From Branchiostoma floridae (taxonomy: Eukaryota; Chordata; Leptocardii; Amphioxiformes; Branchiostomatidae): a DNA stretch of 62,000 bases. The stretch spans positions 24,921,875 to 24,983,874 of the forward strand of contig NC_049981.1 of assembly GCF_000003815.2 (NCBI RefSeq). The letters are read 5' to 3'. The notes beneath the pieces are model-generated. The model searched no databases and was not told the origin of the DNA. It was given only the letters and a program-made list of their open reading frames with translations. Both the position numbers and the translations under genes were made by a program. Position 1 is the stretch's first letter. Each line of letters opens with the position of its first letter. Shown one piece after another: positions 11,701-22,367 of this stretch.

Positions 11701-12535
11701 ATTTGGATAATTAGCAGGGAATTATATACTTCCTTGACTTCAATGAATGTAGCACATGTTATATATGATAGGCACCAAATATGCAAATGAGGAACTGATT
11801 AATGCAAAAAACGCTAAATGATAAATAATGGGATTTTTTTACTTTAAACACGTGTACGCTTATCAATAATGGACAGCACCATGCAAAAATTATGTAATGT
11901 CACTTGCTTAACATCTACAAAAGCTCTAACATTTCATTAAGTCGTCAAACTCTAGTTTATTCTATCAAGGACTTTATGCCTTTCTGTTAAGATTGTCAAG
12001 CTTTGTACACTTTGTAGTCTAAATCATCACAAAAGGCGCTGGGTTACTCTTGGTGCAATCTACATTTCAGAAGGTAGCATACTGGGTAAGGTCATCTGAT
12101 GTCCTTAAATAATCTATAGACACCGCTGGCAAGCAGGCAATTCAGAGCTAGTGGTATTCTTACTTGAAACCCGAATTGAATTCGACCGAAATGTGTGCGT
12201 GTAATGTTGGTAAGGAGAACTAAATACCTTTATCTTCCATAATGTAGCTATAGATTATGTTGGAAAGTTCCTATGGCGAGACGATACCATAGAAGCCGTA
12301 CATGTTATTGTATGTGTGGTGCAAAGCGGGAGTCCTCCCTTCCGATTAAGTTTGGATTGAAGGTTCGCTCGTAGATAGCCTCTCTAGCGCGCGTTCTTAT
12401 TTCCATATGCATGCTTCACGGTCAAGTATACTTGTTTAAATTTATAGCAACTTTCAGAAAGCGCTCTCACTGCGACCTAAATAGGATATATGTGTAACCT
12501 TCGTTTTCACACTGGGTATATCATACAAAACGTAA

Positions 12536-13117
12536 AAGTTTACTGTCATACTTGATTCTAGCTTAAGTTTCACTGATCACTTGGATGAAGTGTGCAGTAA
12601 AAAGTCACAGCGCCTAGGACTATTAAGACGCCTACGGCCTTATCTCTGCACTGGCGTAGCAAATTTGTTGTATAAAACCCTTGCTCTACCACTCCTTGAA
12701 TATTGTAACGTGGTATGGGACAACTGCAGTGCAGCCAACAAGCAGCGTCTCCAAATCCTCCAGAACCGAGGCGCACGAATCATCCTCCGACGTGAGCCAA
12801 GGTCGAATGTTGGGGAGCTGCATCAGGCACTGGGTTGGAGTCTGCTGCAGGAGCGAAGAAATCGGCAGATCTGCATTATGGTGTACAAATGCCTTCATGG
12901 CCTAGCACCCAACTACCTACTCAACACATTTCGTTTCAATAACCAAATCCACAGTCATAACACCAGACAAGCACAACTCCTACATAAACCTAACTACACT
13001 TCAAGAGCAGGTCAACGCACATTTGCATACAGGGCAGCTGAAATATATCATACACTTAAACCTGAGACAAAACAAGCAACTACTCTTAAAGCCTTTAAAC
13101 AGTCTCTGATATCATAA
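12536..13117 (+). pseudogene. Non-LTR retrotransposon reverse transcriptase, C-terminal remnant
   Basis: The frame reads KFTVILDSSLSFTDHLDEV, then RLGLLRRLRPYL, LYKTLALPLLEYCNVVWDNC, RLQILQNRGARIIL, LGWSLLQERRNRQ and YKCLHGLAPNYL, ending in TAA. These blocks in this order are the C-terminal thumb and connection region typical of CR1/jockey-superfamily pol proteins, downstream of the catalytic FADD motif. The frame closes with a stop at 12533-12535, and the endonuclease and catalytic RT are absent, so this is a dead 5'-truncated insertion, the usual outcome of target-primed reverse transcription. The part from about 12581 is uninterrupted, so the insertion is probably not very old. Confidence 0.85.
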
Positions 13118-13118
13118 C

Positions 13119-13455
13119 ACTGACATCTGACCTCTGATCCCAATGACTTTACAATTACCTTATGATTTTTGTAATGTTGAGTTGTTATTGTGTATGAGTT
13201 GTTATTAGTAAGTTGCGTATATGATTTACTGATCCGAATTGGATTATTCTTTCTTATGTTCAGTCCGATTGATCAGGACAAATGGCACTGACATCTGACC
13301 TCTGACCGCAATGACCGTCCAATGACCCTATGAGTTTGTGATCTTGAGTTGTTTTTGTTATTAAGTATGAGTTGTTATTCTTTTGAGTTTTCCTAAGTTG
13401 CTTGTATGATTTACAAACCCGAAATGGATCATTGCTTTGTTATGTTCAATCCTAT
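13119..13455 (+). repeat. Tandem ~168-bp repeat in the retroelement 3' UTR
   Basis: Both copies run ACTGACATCTGACCTCTGA, CAATGAC, TTGAGTTGTT, GTATGAGTTGTTATT, AAGTTGC, TATGATTTAC, then TTATGTTCA, with scattered substitutions and small indels. Confidence 0.8.
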
Positions 13456-13472
13456 GTTTGTATTTATCTTTT

Positions 13473-13572
13473 NNNNNNNNNNNNNNNNNNNNNNNNNNNN
13501 NNNNNNNNNNNNNNNNNNNNNNNNNNNNNNNNNNNNNNNNNNNNNNNNNNNNNNNNNNNNNNNNNNNNNNNN
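13473..13572. other. Assembly gap (100 N)
   Basis: A run of exactly 100 N, probably a default length for an unsized gap. It falls inside the retroelement 3' region. Confidence 0.95.
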
Positions 13573-13592
13573 AATAAATAAATAAATAAAAA

Positions 13593-14107
13593 CTGTGACT
13601 GAGAAGACAGCAAAACACACAAAGTGTAAAAAAGATTCGTTTCTTTTCCATAGAATTCGTTGAGCGATCTGTCAAATTTAAGGTCACAGATGGAAAGGGG
13701 ATCCTAGTGGAAAGGGGGCACTGACGCTTTCTGAAAGTTGGTATTGAATCCGGTTTAACTTTAAACATGCATCCATGACCGTGAAGCATGGAAATATTAA
13801 AGAACGCGCGCTAGGGAGGCCATCTACGAGCGGCCTTCAATCCCAACTTAACCGAAAGGGGGTATTAAAAACATTACTTCCCATAATGGCTTACTTCGCC
13901 TATTACGTCCGCCTCTTTGACCCGATCACTCAACCATCCTTCACGAGAGGTCCGAAATCATTATCAGCGCTGCACTCTCCCTTGTTAACTGGTCCCTCCA
14001 TCTGGAAATAATTTATTAGGACATTCGAGGCAGTAAAGCTGCGTGGAAATGTTTTATGTGGAGGTTAAAAAAGCCAGTTTTCCTGTTAGATAACTTTGAT
14101 TGGACGT
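13593..14107. other. Intergenic, nothing recognised
   Basis: Unique-looking sequence between the retroelement tail and a tRNA-like repeat. Open frames are short and without motifs. Confidence 0.5.
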
Positions 14108-14320
14108 GTGTCTTTGTGGCGCAACGGCTAGAGCGTTGGAATCAGAATCAGTCGGAGCTGAGTTCGATACTTGCCATGCCCCTGCCCCCATGATGGTGGA
14201 GTGACGCCCACCGAGCCTCATGGCTAATCTGTCTAAAGGTGCCAAAAACACATACGGATTTGGTGCTGCCAGTGTGACAACATCTGCACACTTGCCACTA
14301 AGACCCATGAATTTCATTTT
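14108..14320 (+). repeat. tRNA-derived SINE-like repeat
   Basis: TGTGGCGCAACGGCTAGAGC resembles a pol III A-box region of a tRNA, and GAGTTCGATACTTGCC about 30 nt on resembles a B-box. About 150 bp of unrelated body follows. The body is not obviously the same as in the other SINE copies of this window. Confidence 0.45.
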
Positions 14321-14530
14321 ATTGTTGGATGTTGATTATCAACAGACAAAACATAATTCCATATGTATCATTCTGTCATTTCAGTACTGCAGAAAAGAGA
14401 TATTGCCAAGCAAAAAGTTGAAGGAGCATAGTAGAAAGACCCCTTACAAGAGTGTACTGTGGACAGGAGGATTAGACCATTAGCAATAGACGATAGACCA
14501 TGCAAACAATGGCTGTGTGCTTACTTAAGC

Positions 14531-15048
14531 CCCCTTCACAAGAGAGCACAAATGAGCCGGAATGCCGTCGGAATGAAAATTCTTTTCTATTGGCAGGAAG
14601 CGTACTTTAGGGGAGCGACCAAAGCACAACACGGCTGGATTCCAGGCTAGGCAATTCGTGGTGTGTTCCAGAAAATCTAACTGCATTCCAGCTATTTGTG
14701 CCCGTTCTTTTGGCTGGCCCGAAATTTTTTGACATGTTAGAAACTGTCGAGGTGCATTCGAAATGGAGTAATATCGAATGGCATTCATAGTGGATTCTAA
14801 GTGCATTTAACCCTATTTTAACTGCAGTCTGACCACATTCTACGGCATTCCAACATTATTCGAAACATTCTTATCGCATTCGATGGAGAACCGAAACGGC
14901 GAGCCACCTCGAATCCTACCAGAATGTGACCGACAGAATATCTGGAATGCACTAGAATGAATATCTAGGATACACTACGAATTCACAGGAATAGAAAAGA
15001 ATTTATGTTCTGACGGAATTTTGGCTCATTCCTTCTCGTGTGAAGGGG
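14531..15048. mobile_element. Non-autonomous TIR element with ~60-bp inverted repeats
   Basis: The left end CCCCTTCACAAGAGAGCACA and the reverse complement of the right end (CCCCTTCACACGAGAAGGAA) start a match of about 60 bp that goes on through AATGAGCC, CCGTC-GAA and ends in AAATTCTTTTCTATT. The element is ~518 bp with no protein motifs. Its interior is strikingly rich in CATTC/GAATG pentamers. The target duplication is unclear. Confidence 0.7.
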
Positions 15049-17289
15049 AAATAAGGTCCATTTGGAATTCCACTGGGAATGGCCCCGAAAGTGGCACGAA
15101 TTTTGCAAATACTTCATTCCGACTGGTTCTGCTTGTTTCCTGCTGATTCGGTTTCAGTGTGAAGGCCTTATTACATGAACATACCCTACAACGTAGGACT
15201 GGGGTTGTTTGGGAAGATTGTGACCAACTTTTGATGATGACTCAACCGTTGACGTGACGTTAGAAACGATCAGAAAACTGGGCAAGTGAGAAGAAGATAC
15301 GTGGCAATCTACTACCTACTAACACTTTCCATGAGGCCATGCTGATTTGATTACATGGACGACATCGCTGGGAAACCCAAAACTGATGCGATCGTACGAA
15401 TAGAAAATTTGTCTTCCATTATAATATCTAAGTGGTCAGGAAGTTTAAACAAATGACTGAAAGCACAGTGTATGGTATACCTAACAATAGATTCCTCAAT
15501 TTTGTTCTTTCATGCCTTCTTTTTTTACTCTATGGATAGAATTTGCTTTAGCACACTATACCTGACATTAGTATACGTTCCCGATATGTTTTGTTTGTTT
15601 TTGACCTACGGCATATATTAAAGCTGCTTTAAACGTTTTACAGTATGTTTGAAAACTTTTTCTTTGTTTCTAAAAACAGCCGGAAAAAAGACACCAGGGT
15701 TACATAACGATATATTGCATGATAGAAGTTGTAACATCATGCGCACAGTCGTTAGTGGCAGTAGGATCGTCTGGCAAACCTTCCTTCTTGCATAACATAC
15801 GGACTGGGGAGATAAATCAAGTTAATTAGGGTCAGAAAGGCACATAATATGTCATACATGTCACCAGTCGCTTATCAGCAAGCATACATCTGTACATTGC
15901 GAACATCAATAACTGCAACTACCCCAAGAAGTCAGTATTTGATTTGCTAAATCACTGGTTTTCAAATGCATAATCTATTGTAACGGCATGGATATTACTA
16001 GATGAACATTGGGATGCACATGTATACATAGTATGCGTTAAACATGTATATATCGGCATTAGAACCAGCGGCATAGAGAGGAAGTGTTGACTTATAGGAA
16101 GAACACCGGCAGCATCAATTAAGACTTAGCGCAAGCGGAAATTACATTGTATGACCATACCCGTCTGTGGTATCCAGCCTGACGACTGGAGATGGGAACG
16201 GCTCGGCAACGTTGTTGAGGCAAGTCAGCACCGTGCCGAGGCCGTCGTGCTGGAATCCAAAATTGTGCTGGTAGGCGAGACCGGGTCACCTCAACATTAA
16301 ATTCTTCTACATTTGCACCAAAAATGAATAAGAATACAGTCGAACATTTATAGATAAGTCCCTTTAGCAGGATAATATCTTTGGTCGAATTTTACACGAT
16401 TAATTCCCGATCGTAGTACAAAAAAGGACTAGACGTTACGAAAGCCAAACTTTCTTGATTTGGTATGGCACCTTTATTAAAGTTAGTTCAAGGATACTGT
16501 AGTAGTCAAGTATGTTTTCTATTGAGCACTCGTTAGGTGGTGACAATGGCCGGACATGATACAAATGCAGTGAAAATGGAGAGGAAAAGAAAGATGTACT
16601 GCATTCAGCAATCTTTCTCCCAAGACACCAGCGACTCCTGACGAAAGAGGACGGTATTTCAATACTGTATAGAAATACATTTGGTAATGGGGAGTTATCT
16701 ACTATGTGCTTATAGTTATCTCTGGGGAGTTATGTCTTGTGTACTGTTGGACTGTCAGAAACGATCACGATTTTTAACTGTGAAATATTCTAACAGTAAG
16801 TAGCATTACGTGAGGCAAGTCTTTTGATCTTACGTGAAAGCGTACCACCATGATGATGATGAGACTAAGGGGCCATTTTATGTCTAACGTTACAATATGG
16901 GGAGGACGCTTTGTTTTTTTCCTAAACAGATTTTGTGAGTCAGAAACTTTGGTAGACTATTGTTGAAATATATGAAAAAGCTACCTGTAGCATTTGCGAT
17001 ACTTAAAGTAAACCTTTCAATCTAATGGCCGTTGCAAAGCTTGTCGGGCTGGCATAGACGTGCCAGTTCGCGTTTGAAGTGTCAGGTGGCGATTTTGAAA
17101 CGCTCAGCACACAAGAGCTACCATAACTGTCATGGAGGTCGAATGCAATTTAAGCTAATGTATTGCGAAATTCTTCAGTTCACGTTTGAAGAGCAAGGTG
17201 GCGATTTTGAACCAAAAGACCATGTTTGGCACCATCAGGCAAAATGTGTAAGTCTTTGAAGCTTCCAGCACTACGAACCAATTGGTTAA
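15049..17289. other. Intergenic, few features
   Basis: Non-coding. It holds an imperfect hairpin around 16175-16260 (CCAGC-ACGAC arms and CTCGGCA arms) and a short duplicated block at 17.06-17.21 kb. No gene is seen. Confidence 0.45.
17060..17212 (+). repeat. Short direct duplication, offset ~114 bp
   Basis: CAGTTCGCGTTTGAAG-GTCA-GGTGGCGATTTTGAA at about 17062 recurs as CAGTTCACGTTTGAAGAGCA-GGTGGCGATTTTGAA at about 17176. Confidence 0.55.
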
Positions 17290-17517
17290 GGCGTACTCTC
17301 ACTGCGCTTGCGTCAAGTTTGCGTCACTGCGGGGTTCGTTCACTGCATCACTGTTCTGTTATCTAAACCGATTTTTTATGATTTAGATATTGCGTAATAC
17401 GTACAAGTATCATACAATACACAAAAAGTAAGCAAATCGTTTTTTTATCTCTGAAATTCGTTATCTTTCAAACCCCTCAGAGACGCAAGCTTGACGCAAG
17501 TGCAGTGAGAGTGTACC
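17290..17517. mobile_element. MITE with ~44-bp terminal inverted repeats (family B)
   Basis: The left end GGCGTACTCTCACTGCGCTT and the reverse complement of the right end (GGTACACTCTCACTGCACTT) match, continuing through GCGTCAAG-TTGCGTC-CTG-GGGGTT. The element is 228 bp with no coding capacity, flanked by TTAA on the left and TTTA on the right, so a TA or TTA-type target is possible. Confidence 0.8.
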
Positions 17518-19770
17518 TTTAGTTAGCAAACTCGATCGTATTCTCCTCTATGGACTGACAAAATATGCACGCAGGTATATGTTCATGAAAACAAACGTCT
17601 TTTTCTACGTCATATATTGTTAAAATGGCTAGTTAAAAGTACCCAGCAACGTGTACGTCAACGATAATCATCACTTGGCGCTGCGTTCTAGGTACTTTTT
17701 TCTACAAAGTGTTTACCTCGTGACGGGTTTGTACGATCTCTTTAAGTCTGCCACGTGCTATGAAGGGATTTAGTTCGATAGAAAAGATGGCGAGAGAGAT
17801 TTCTTGTTTATATAAAGGCTTAACCCCTGCAAGTTCAGGGGTAAAGAAATAATGCTGACTCCACTCAAGGCTAAGGTAAGGGGTCTAGCTGAGTGAAAAT
17901 CTTAAGAAAATAAAGCTCAGTGCCAAGTTCGAGGACGTAGAGGTGGAGAAGCTTTCATCCTTTGCAGAAGGGCAGGGACCTGAGTTACCTCCGAGTCGTG
18001 CACTGTGCAGGATAAATAGGAGTGACTACTGTCCAAACCTCCGTCGTGCTTGGTCGGTTTTTAGTCTTAGATGTAAACATAATGACACGGTCATATGAGT
18101 TCGAGGCCATCAGATCTTTCAAGAAGATTGTGACAAAAAACTTTAACTTTAACAGCATATAAGACTGACTTCTATGTTACAAAACAACCAAAGTTTGCAA
18201 GGCAAATGCATAAAAATCGCAAAGAAATAAAGATTGTGGCCATAGGCAATCGTCAAGAATTTTAATCGTCAAGACCTTTACTGAGATAACGTTATAACTG
18301 ACAATTCTACAGCAAAACGTAAAACGCGAATAGACCACAAAAAGAAATAATCAAAAGATGCCTTGGGGGGCGAAAGGGGTGGAAATGAATAACGGTGACA
18401 GTTGACAGATAATAGTTATTTCTGTCGCACCGAGTAAACATGCTAGCAACGAGGATGCAGTTTCCAGATGCTCAATCCCCATGAGGGGCTTCAAGATGGG
18501 CCCTACGCGCCGATTAGTCTTGTCAGTACACGTTTGTATTCTTTCGCCTTAGTTGACATCGCTCAAAGTCAAGGTTATGTTATCTTTAGTGCTGCGTTTC
18601 CTTTAATGAAAACATCACGTATCCCCATCTGCCTGCGCGGTACAGTCAGTAGAGGTCATATCTGCATGTATGCGAGTGAAGTTCAGTGACCTTTCAATCA
18701 CCTTCAGTGAGAAAACGGTATGAGTGCCCGTGTGGGGATATTTCCTCACTTTATATCAATATTCTGCACATTCAGTCAACTGTGCAGTGGAACATATTCA
18801 TTTTCTATAGACATTCGCACAATTCTCCGGTGTATATTAATATTGATGAAGCGTTGACTTTGATCTTGCACGCATATGACGGACATGGGACTTAGGCAAC
18901 CTGTCGCAAGACGAACCAATTTGTTCTGTGTAGAAAAAAATCCTTATTTATTTGACTGATAGATTTGCTGAGTTTAAAAAATACCAACGCACTCTAGTAC
19001 CCCCAGTCGGCGTCACTGTGATGTACATGTAAGTAACAAAGCCTCGAGAAAATCGGCTAAACGTTCTTACGTAAACGGATGTAAACTGGGGAAACACTCT
19101 TAGTCTATTTTTGTCGAACCTATTGGCCTTTTCTTTCGAGTCCGAACTGCTCATGTGCATGTACGTGTGTGTCTGGAGAATTCTTACACTTCAACCGTAA
19201 CCACCTCTGCAATAGCTCAAGACTCAAGAGTGTTTTATATATTCTCTCTGACGTCTCTCACATGATATTGTACACACAAATAAACAGGGTTAACCCAAAT
19301 GTATCATCAATTTGTTTCATTGCTGTTTTGGGTATAGGATTTATAGCCATGTGTTGATTAAGCACCCACGAGTTTTCACCGAGCTACATCACACAGTAAT
19401 AACTCATCAACTTTTAATATCCAGGTAATGATGTATGACGTTATGGACGTTCTGTGCCGTACATTGTACAAGCATATGTCGTATGCGATTCAGGAAAAAA
19501 ATGTCCCGCTTTAATTTGTGGTGGCAGCCACTTGTAGGTACAGAAACCGTTGGACTTCCGCAAGTAGCTGGATTGAATTGTGAAAATTCAGGTATACGTT
19601 GAAGAGTACAAGCTGCATATCGGGCATATTTTTTGATCTACTCACACCACGATACCACTACTTATTTCAATATGTGCTGAGTTTTCTAACGAGCTATTGG
19701 TGTGGCTTGCTTTAAACACGGGACCTGTCTTTAAGCACTTATCCGCAGGACGTCAGTTGCCGAATTGAAG
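17518..19770. other. Intergenic, nothing recognised
   Basis: Non-coding. Two adjacent small open frames at 18468-18895 have no recognisable motifs or splice context. Confidence 0.45.
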
Positions 19771-19905
19771 TATCTGAGTCAAGTGAGGAAATGAGTGTAA
19801 AGTGCCCGTCGCAAGGTCGTAATATTGGCACATGTCAGGGATTACAACTCGCAACTCCTGGTTCTGAGTTAACAACTCTAACCATAGGGCTATCGTACCA
19901 TCATC
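19771..19905 (-). repeat. SINE copy (family S), minus orientation
   Basis: Read on the minus strand, a tRNA-like head (CCCTATGGTTAGAG ... GAGTTGTAATCCCTG) is followed by GGCACTTTACACTCATTTCC and TCACTTGACTCAG. This body block matches the copies at 33.8, 57.4 and 61.3 kb. Confidence 0.65.
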
Positions 19906-20053
19906 ATCATCATTCCAGGGTACATTTCACTACATGGAGGCCCTTCACACATTGAGGTCGTCTCGCGTCAGGCTTGGCCATGTGTGGTCCGGGTTGGTGA
20001 CATTGTCTCGCCCACTTGTGCTGGGTCGCTTGGTTTAAACATTTAGCTAGGAG

Positions 20054-20058
<5 letters not shown>

Positions 20059-20113
<55 letters not shown>

Positions 20114-20148
20114 AAGAGAGAGAGAGAGGGGGGGGAGAGAGAGAGAGT
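20059..20148 (+). repeat. (TA)n then (GA)n compound microsatellite
   Basis: (TA)n at 20059-20098, then (GA)n with a G8 interruption to 20148. Overlapping open frames (Ile-Tyr and Arg-Glu runs) are artefacts. Confidence 0.95.
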
Positions 20149-21590
20149 ATCGCGTGTAGGCGGCCTGATTCTGAAGTATAAATTTGGTACATTAAAACGT
20201 CAACGCGGTTTGCTTCACTGCAAGAAGAAGGAGAGGAAAGACAAGGAAAAGGAGAGCAATTAAGAAAGGCGAATCTTTCATGGTAAATTTGTGGCCTGAT
20301 TAGCGGCCAGAAGATCATTTATCGAAACGATAAGAGAATCAAGAGGAAAACACTGTGACAGCTGCTTTGGTTACATGTGTGCGGTTCTAATTGTCATGAG
20401 TTGGGGTTACTAACATGACCTAGCACCTTGTTAAACCTTGAAGTTCGTCCTTGATTGCATATTTCCTCGCCGGCTGGCTGGTTGGCCTTGGGTTCTAATT
20501 AGGAGGAATTTGACGAAGGCACAGCACCGGTCCATTACATAGATGTGGAAATTTGATGCCCAGAATCTAACGAAATTCCGTCGCAATAAGATTTCAGCTA
20601 TTTCCCCTCATTGCTGGACGTTTCGTGGGGAGGGTTCTCTGATGATTTTCACGGGATGGTAGATATAACGTTATACAAGATAGTTTTTCTTAGAGCGCCT
20701 AAATCAAGTTCAGCCCACGTAATCAAAATGGCGAACAGCGCGCGGCGCTAGGAAAGGGTCTCTTCTAGCGCCTTTCTGTATGTAACCCGATCTAGCATAG
20801 TACGTGACGGCATGTCTCAGGATCGTCTGAACACAAAAGTTGTCGTCATATGCATGCCTTTGAAATTCGCCAAGTGTAGTGTTTGGCGATTGTTTACATT
20901 TATATATGCACCTTCTATGTGCGATGTCGCCATTCTTCCTTGCTGCATCTCTACTTAGTTGTACCCGTGAAAATGTGAAAGTGTCTGAAAGTTTATGTTC
21001 CATACGACACGTGCATAATCTTTGATAATATATAAGATATAATAGATAAGTCCCTACCCTCCTCTAGACAAGAGAAGCTCACCGAAAATTACTGAGCCAT
21101 GTACTGTCAAAATTTGACGTAGGTGGTACCTAGTAAACTCGTCAAGTTCTTGATTCTTATGTTTTTATATCACCCTTGACATGATAGAGAAATCCCTAGC
21201 CTTCTGTCGTCACGAGGTGCAGACTCAAAACCATTGAGCCATGTTCCGATGTTCCATATTAAACGGTAAACCTGTTCCTGTGACGTCATATTCGGCGTTA
21301 AATGTGAGTTTAAATTACACTTCGTGACTTTGCTGCGAAAGGTTGTCTCGTTCGCCCAAGCATAAAACGTCTCATAACCGCCAACAAAATTTTCCATTAA
21401 TCTCAGAATTCAAGATATGGTGCAATGATGGATGATACCAATGAAAAATATAAATCAAGTGACGTTGACACGGACATTGAACAAAATTCATTCTTCAGTC
21501 TTCATATATGGATATCTGTTTGTACTACACCAGAACTTAATTAAATTGATTCCGATATCGATATGACGTCCCGTAAAAACATTAATTAAT
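20149..21590. other. Intergenic, nothing recognised
   Basis: Non-coding between the microsatellite and the TIR element. It includes one TGACGTCA at 21281. Confidence 0.45.
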
Positions 21591-22367
21591 CCTATTCAGA
21601 CTGGTGGGGGGCTTTTGAGGCCTCCGCCAACTTTCATATCGTATAACGTCAGAACGGCTTACGTTAGAGCCACAAAAATTTGTGAGTCTTTTTGAAATTT
21701 ATTTCGAAACAATTTCAAAAAGTTTGGAAAATTTTCTTTTTTTCGTGTTGCCCTGGCAACCGTTTGTTGACAGGCAGTTTTGACAAAAATCGCTAATTAA
21801 CATTCAACAATGCACTTTCAAGTTCATTTGCTATATTGATTCTTTTTTTAACTTAACATAAACAAAATCTTATATTATCTAGAATATCTTTCATGATTAA
21901 ATATGAACAAATTATGCTAATTTGATGACGTCGTCGGACAAAATTCAAAATAAAGAGCTACATGACCGGATCAAGAATACAAGATGGCTCAGCTCAACTG
22001 ATATTTTAGATCTGCATGGCGTCTTGACGTCATTGATGTTGCTATTGGCAACACAAATTGTAGCAAACATTATCATTCTGATATCTGCACTTGGTTTTAC
22101 ATATTTGCAGCATGCCTTGAAGCTTTCTGGAAATACCCCTTTTCCATAGTTCCAGCCAATGCAGTTAAATTGATGACGTTATATTACGTATTATTACAAT
22201 ATATTACGCCGTAATGGCGTCAAACTTTTTAGATAGGTGTCCACGTGATTTTCCGAAAATTTGGTGGTCATATGACAAGTCGTTTCAGAGTAACAGGCGT
22301 TAGAAGGGACGGGCCTCAAAAGCACCTCCTCCGTCCCAGATTGACCATAAAGCCCGGTCTGAATAGG
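21591..22367 (+). mobile_element. TIR element, repeat family C copy 1
   Basis: The left end CCTATTCAGACTGG and the reverse complement of the right end (CCTATTCAGACCGG) form a 14-bp terminal inverted repeat with one mismatch. A second inverted block just inside (CTTTTGAGGCC) lies on both sides at different offsets. The ~775-bp element has no transposase motifs. Its middle, about 21660-22190, is clearly homologous to 47205-47880 on the opposite strand. The open frame at 21922-22149 is hydrophobic in translation, but its homologous partner keeps no reading-frame integrity, so I do not call it a gene. Confidence 0.6.

Larger units (their letters stand above)
8076..12534. other. Intergenic stretch without a gene
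   Basis: Non-coding. It contains a diverged short tandem duplication (10.49-10.75 kb), a possible short inverted pair (GCCGCT...GGAGGTC at 11.08 and 11.35 kb), an (ACAA)n run near 11408, and one copy of the ~150-bp motif family (11.58-11.70 kb). Open frames of 60-130 codons show no recognisable protein features. Confidence 0.5.
12536..13592 (+). mobile_element. 5'-truncated CR1/jockey-like retroelement with 3' UTR and AATA tail
   Basis: After the RT stop comes a 3' UTR holding two tandem copies of a ~168-bp segment starting ACTGACATCTGACCTCTGA at 13119 and 13287. A 100-N gap interrupts 13473-13572. On its far side the sequence is (AATA)n at 13573-13592, a microsatellite tail of the kind that ends many CR1/L2-type elements. 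The gap probably lies inside the 3' end of the element. Confidence 0.7.

Noticed and set aside
16173-16262. Candidate palindromic element
   Set aside because: The arms (CCAGC-ACGAC and CTCGGCA) pair only with a large asymmetric bulge, and there is no target duplication.
20043-20318. Arg-Glu and Ile-Tyr rich open frames
   Set aside because: Low-complexity products of a (TA)n(GA)n microsatellite.
21922-22149. Hydrophobic open frame resembling membrane segments
   Set aside because: The homologous copy on the minus strand at 47.2-47.5 kb has indels relative to it, so the likeness is at DNA level from a shared repeat.
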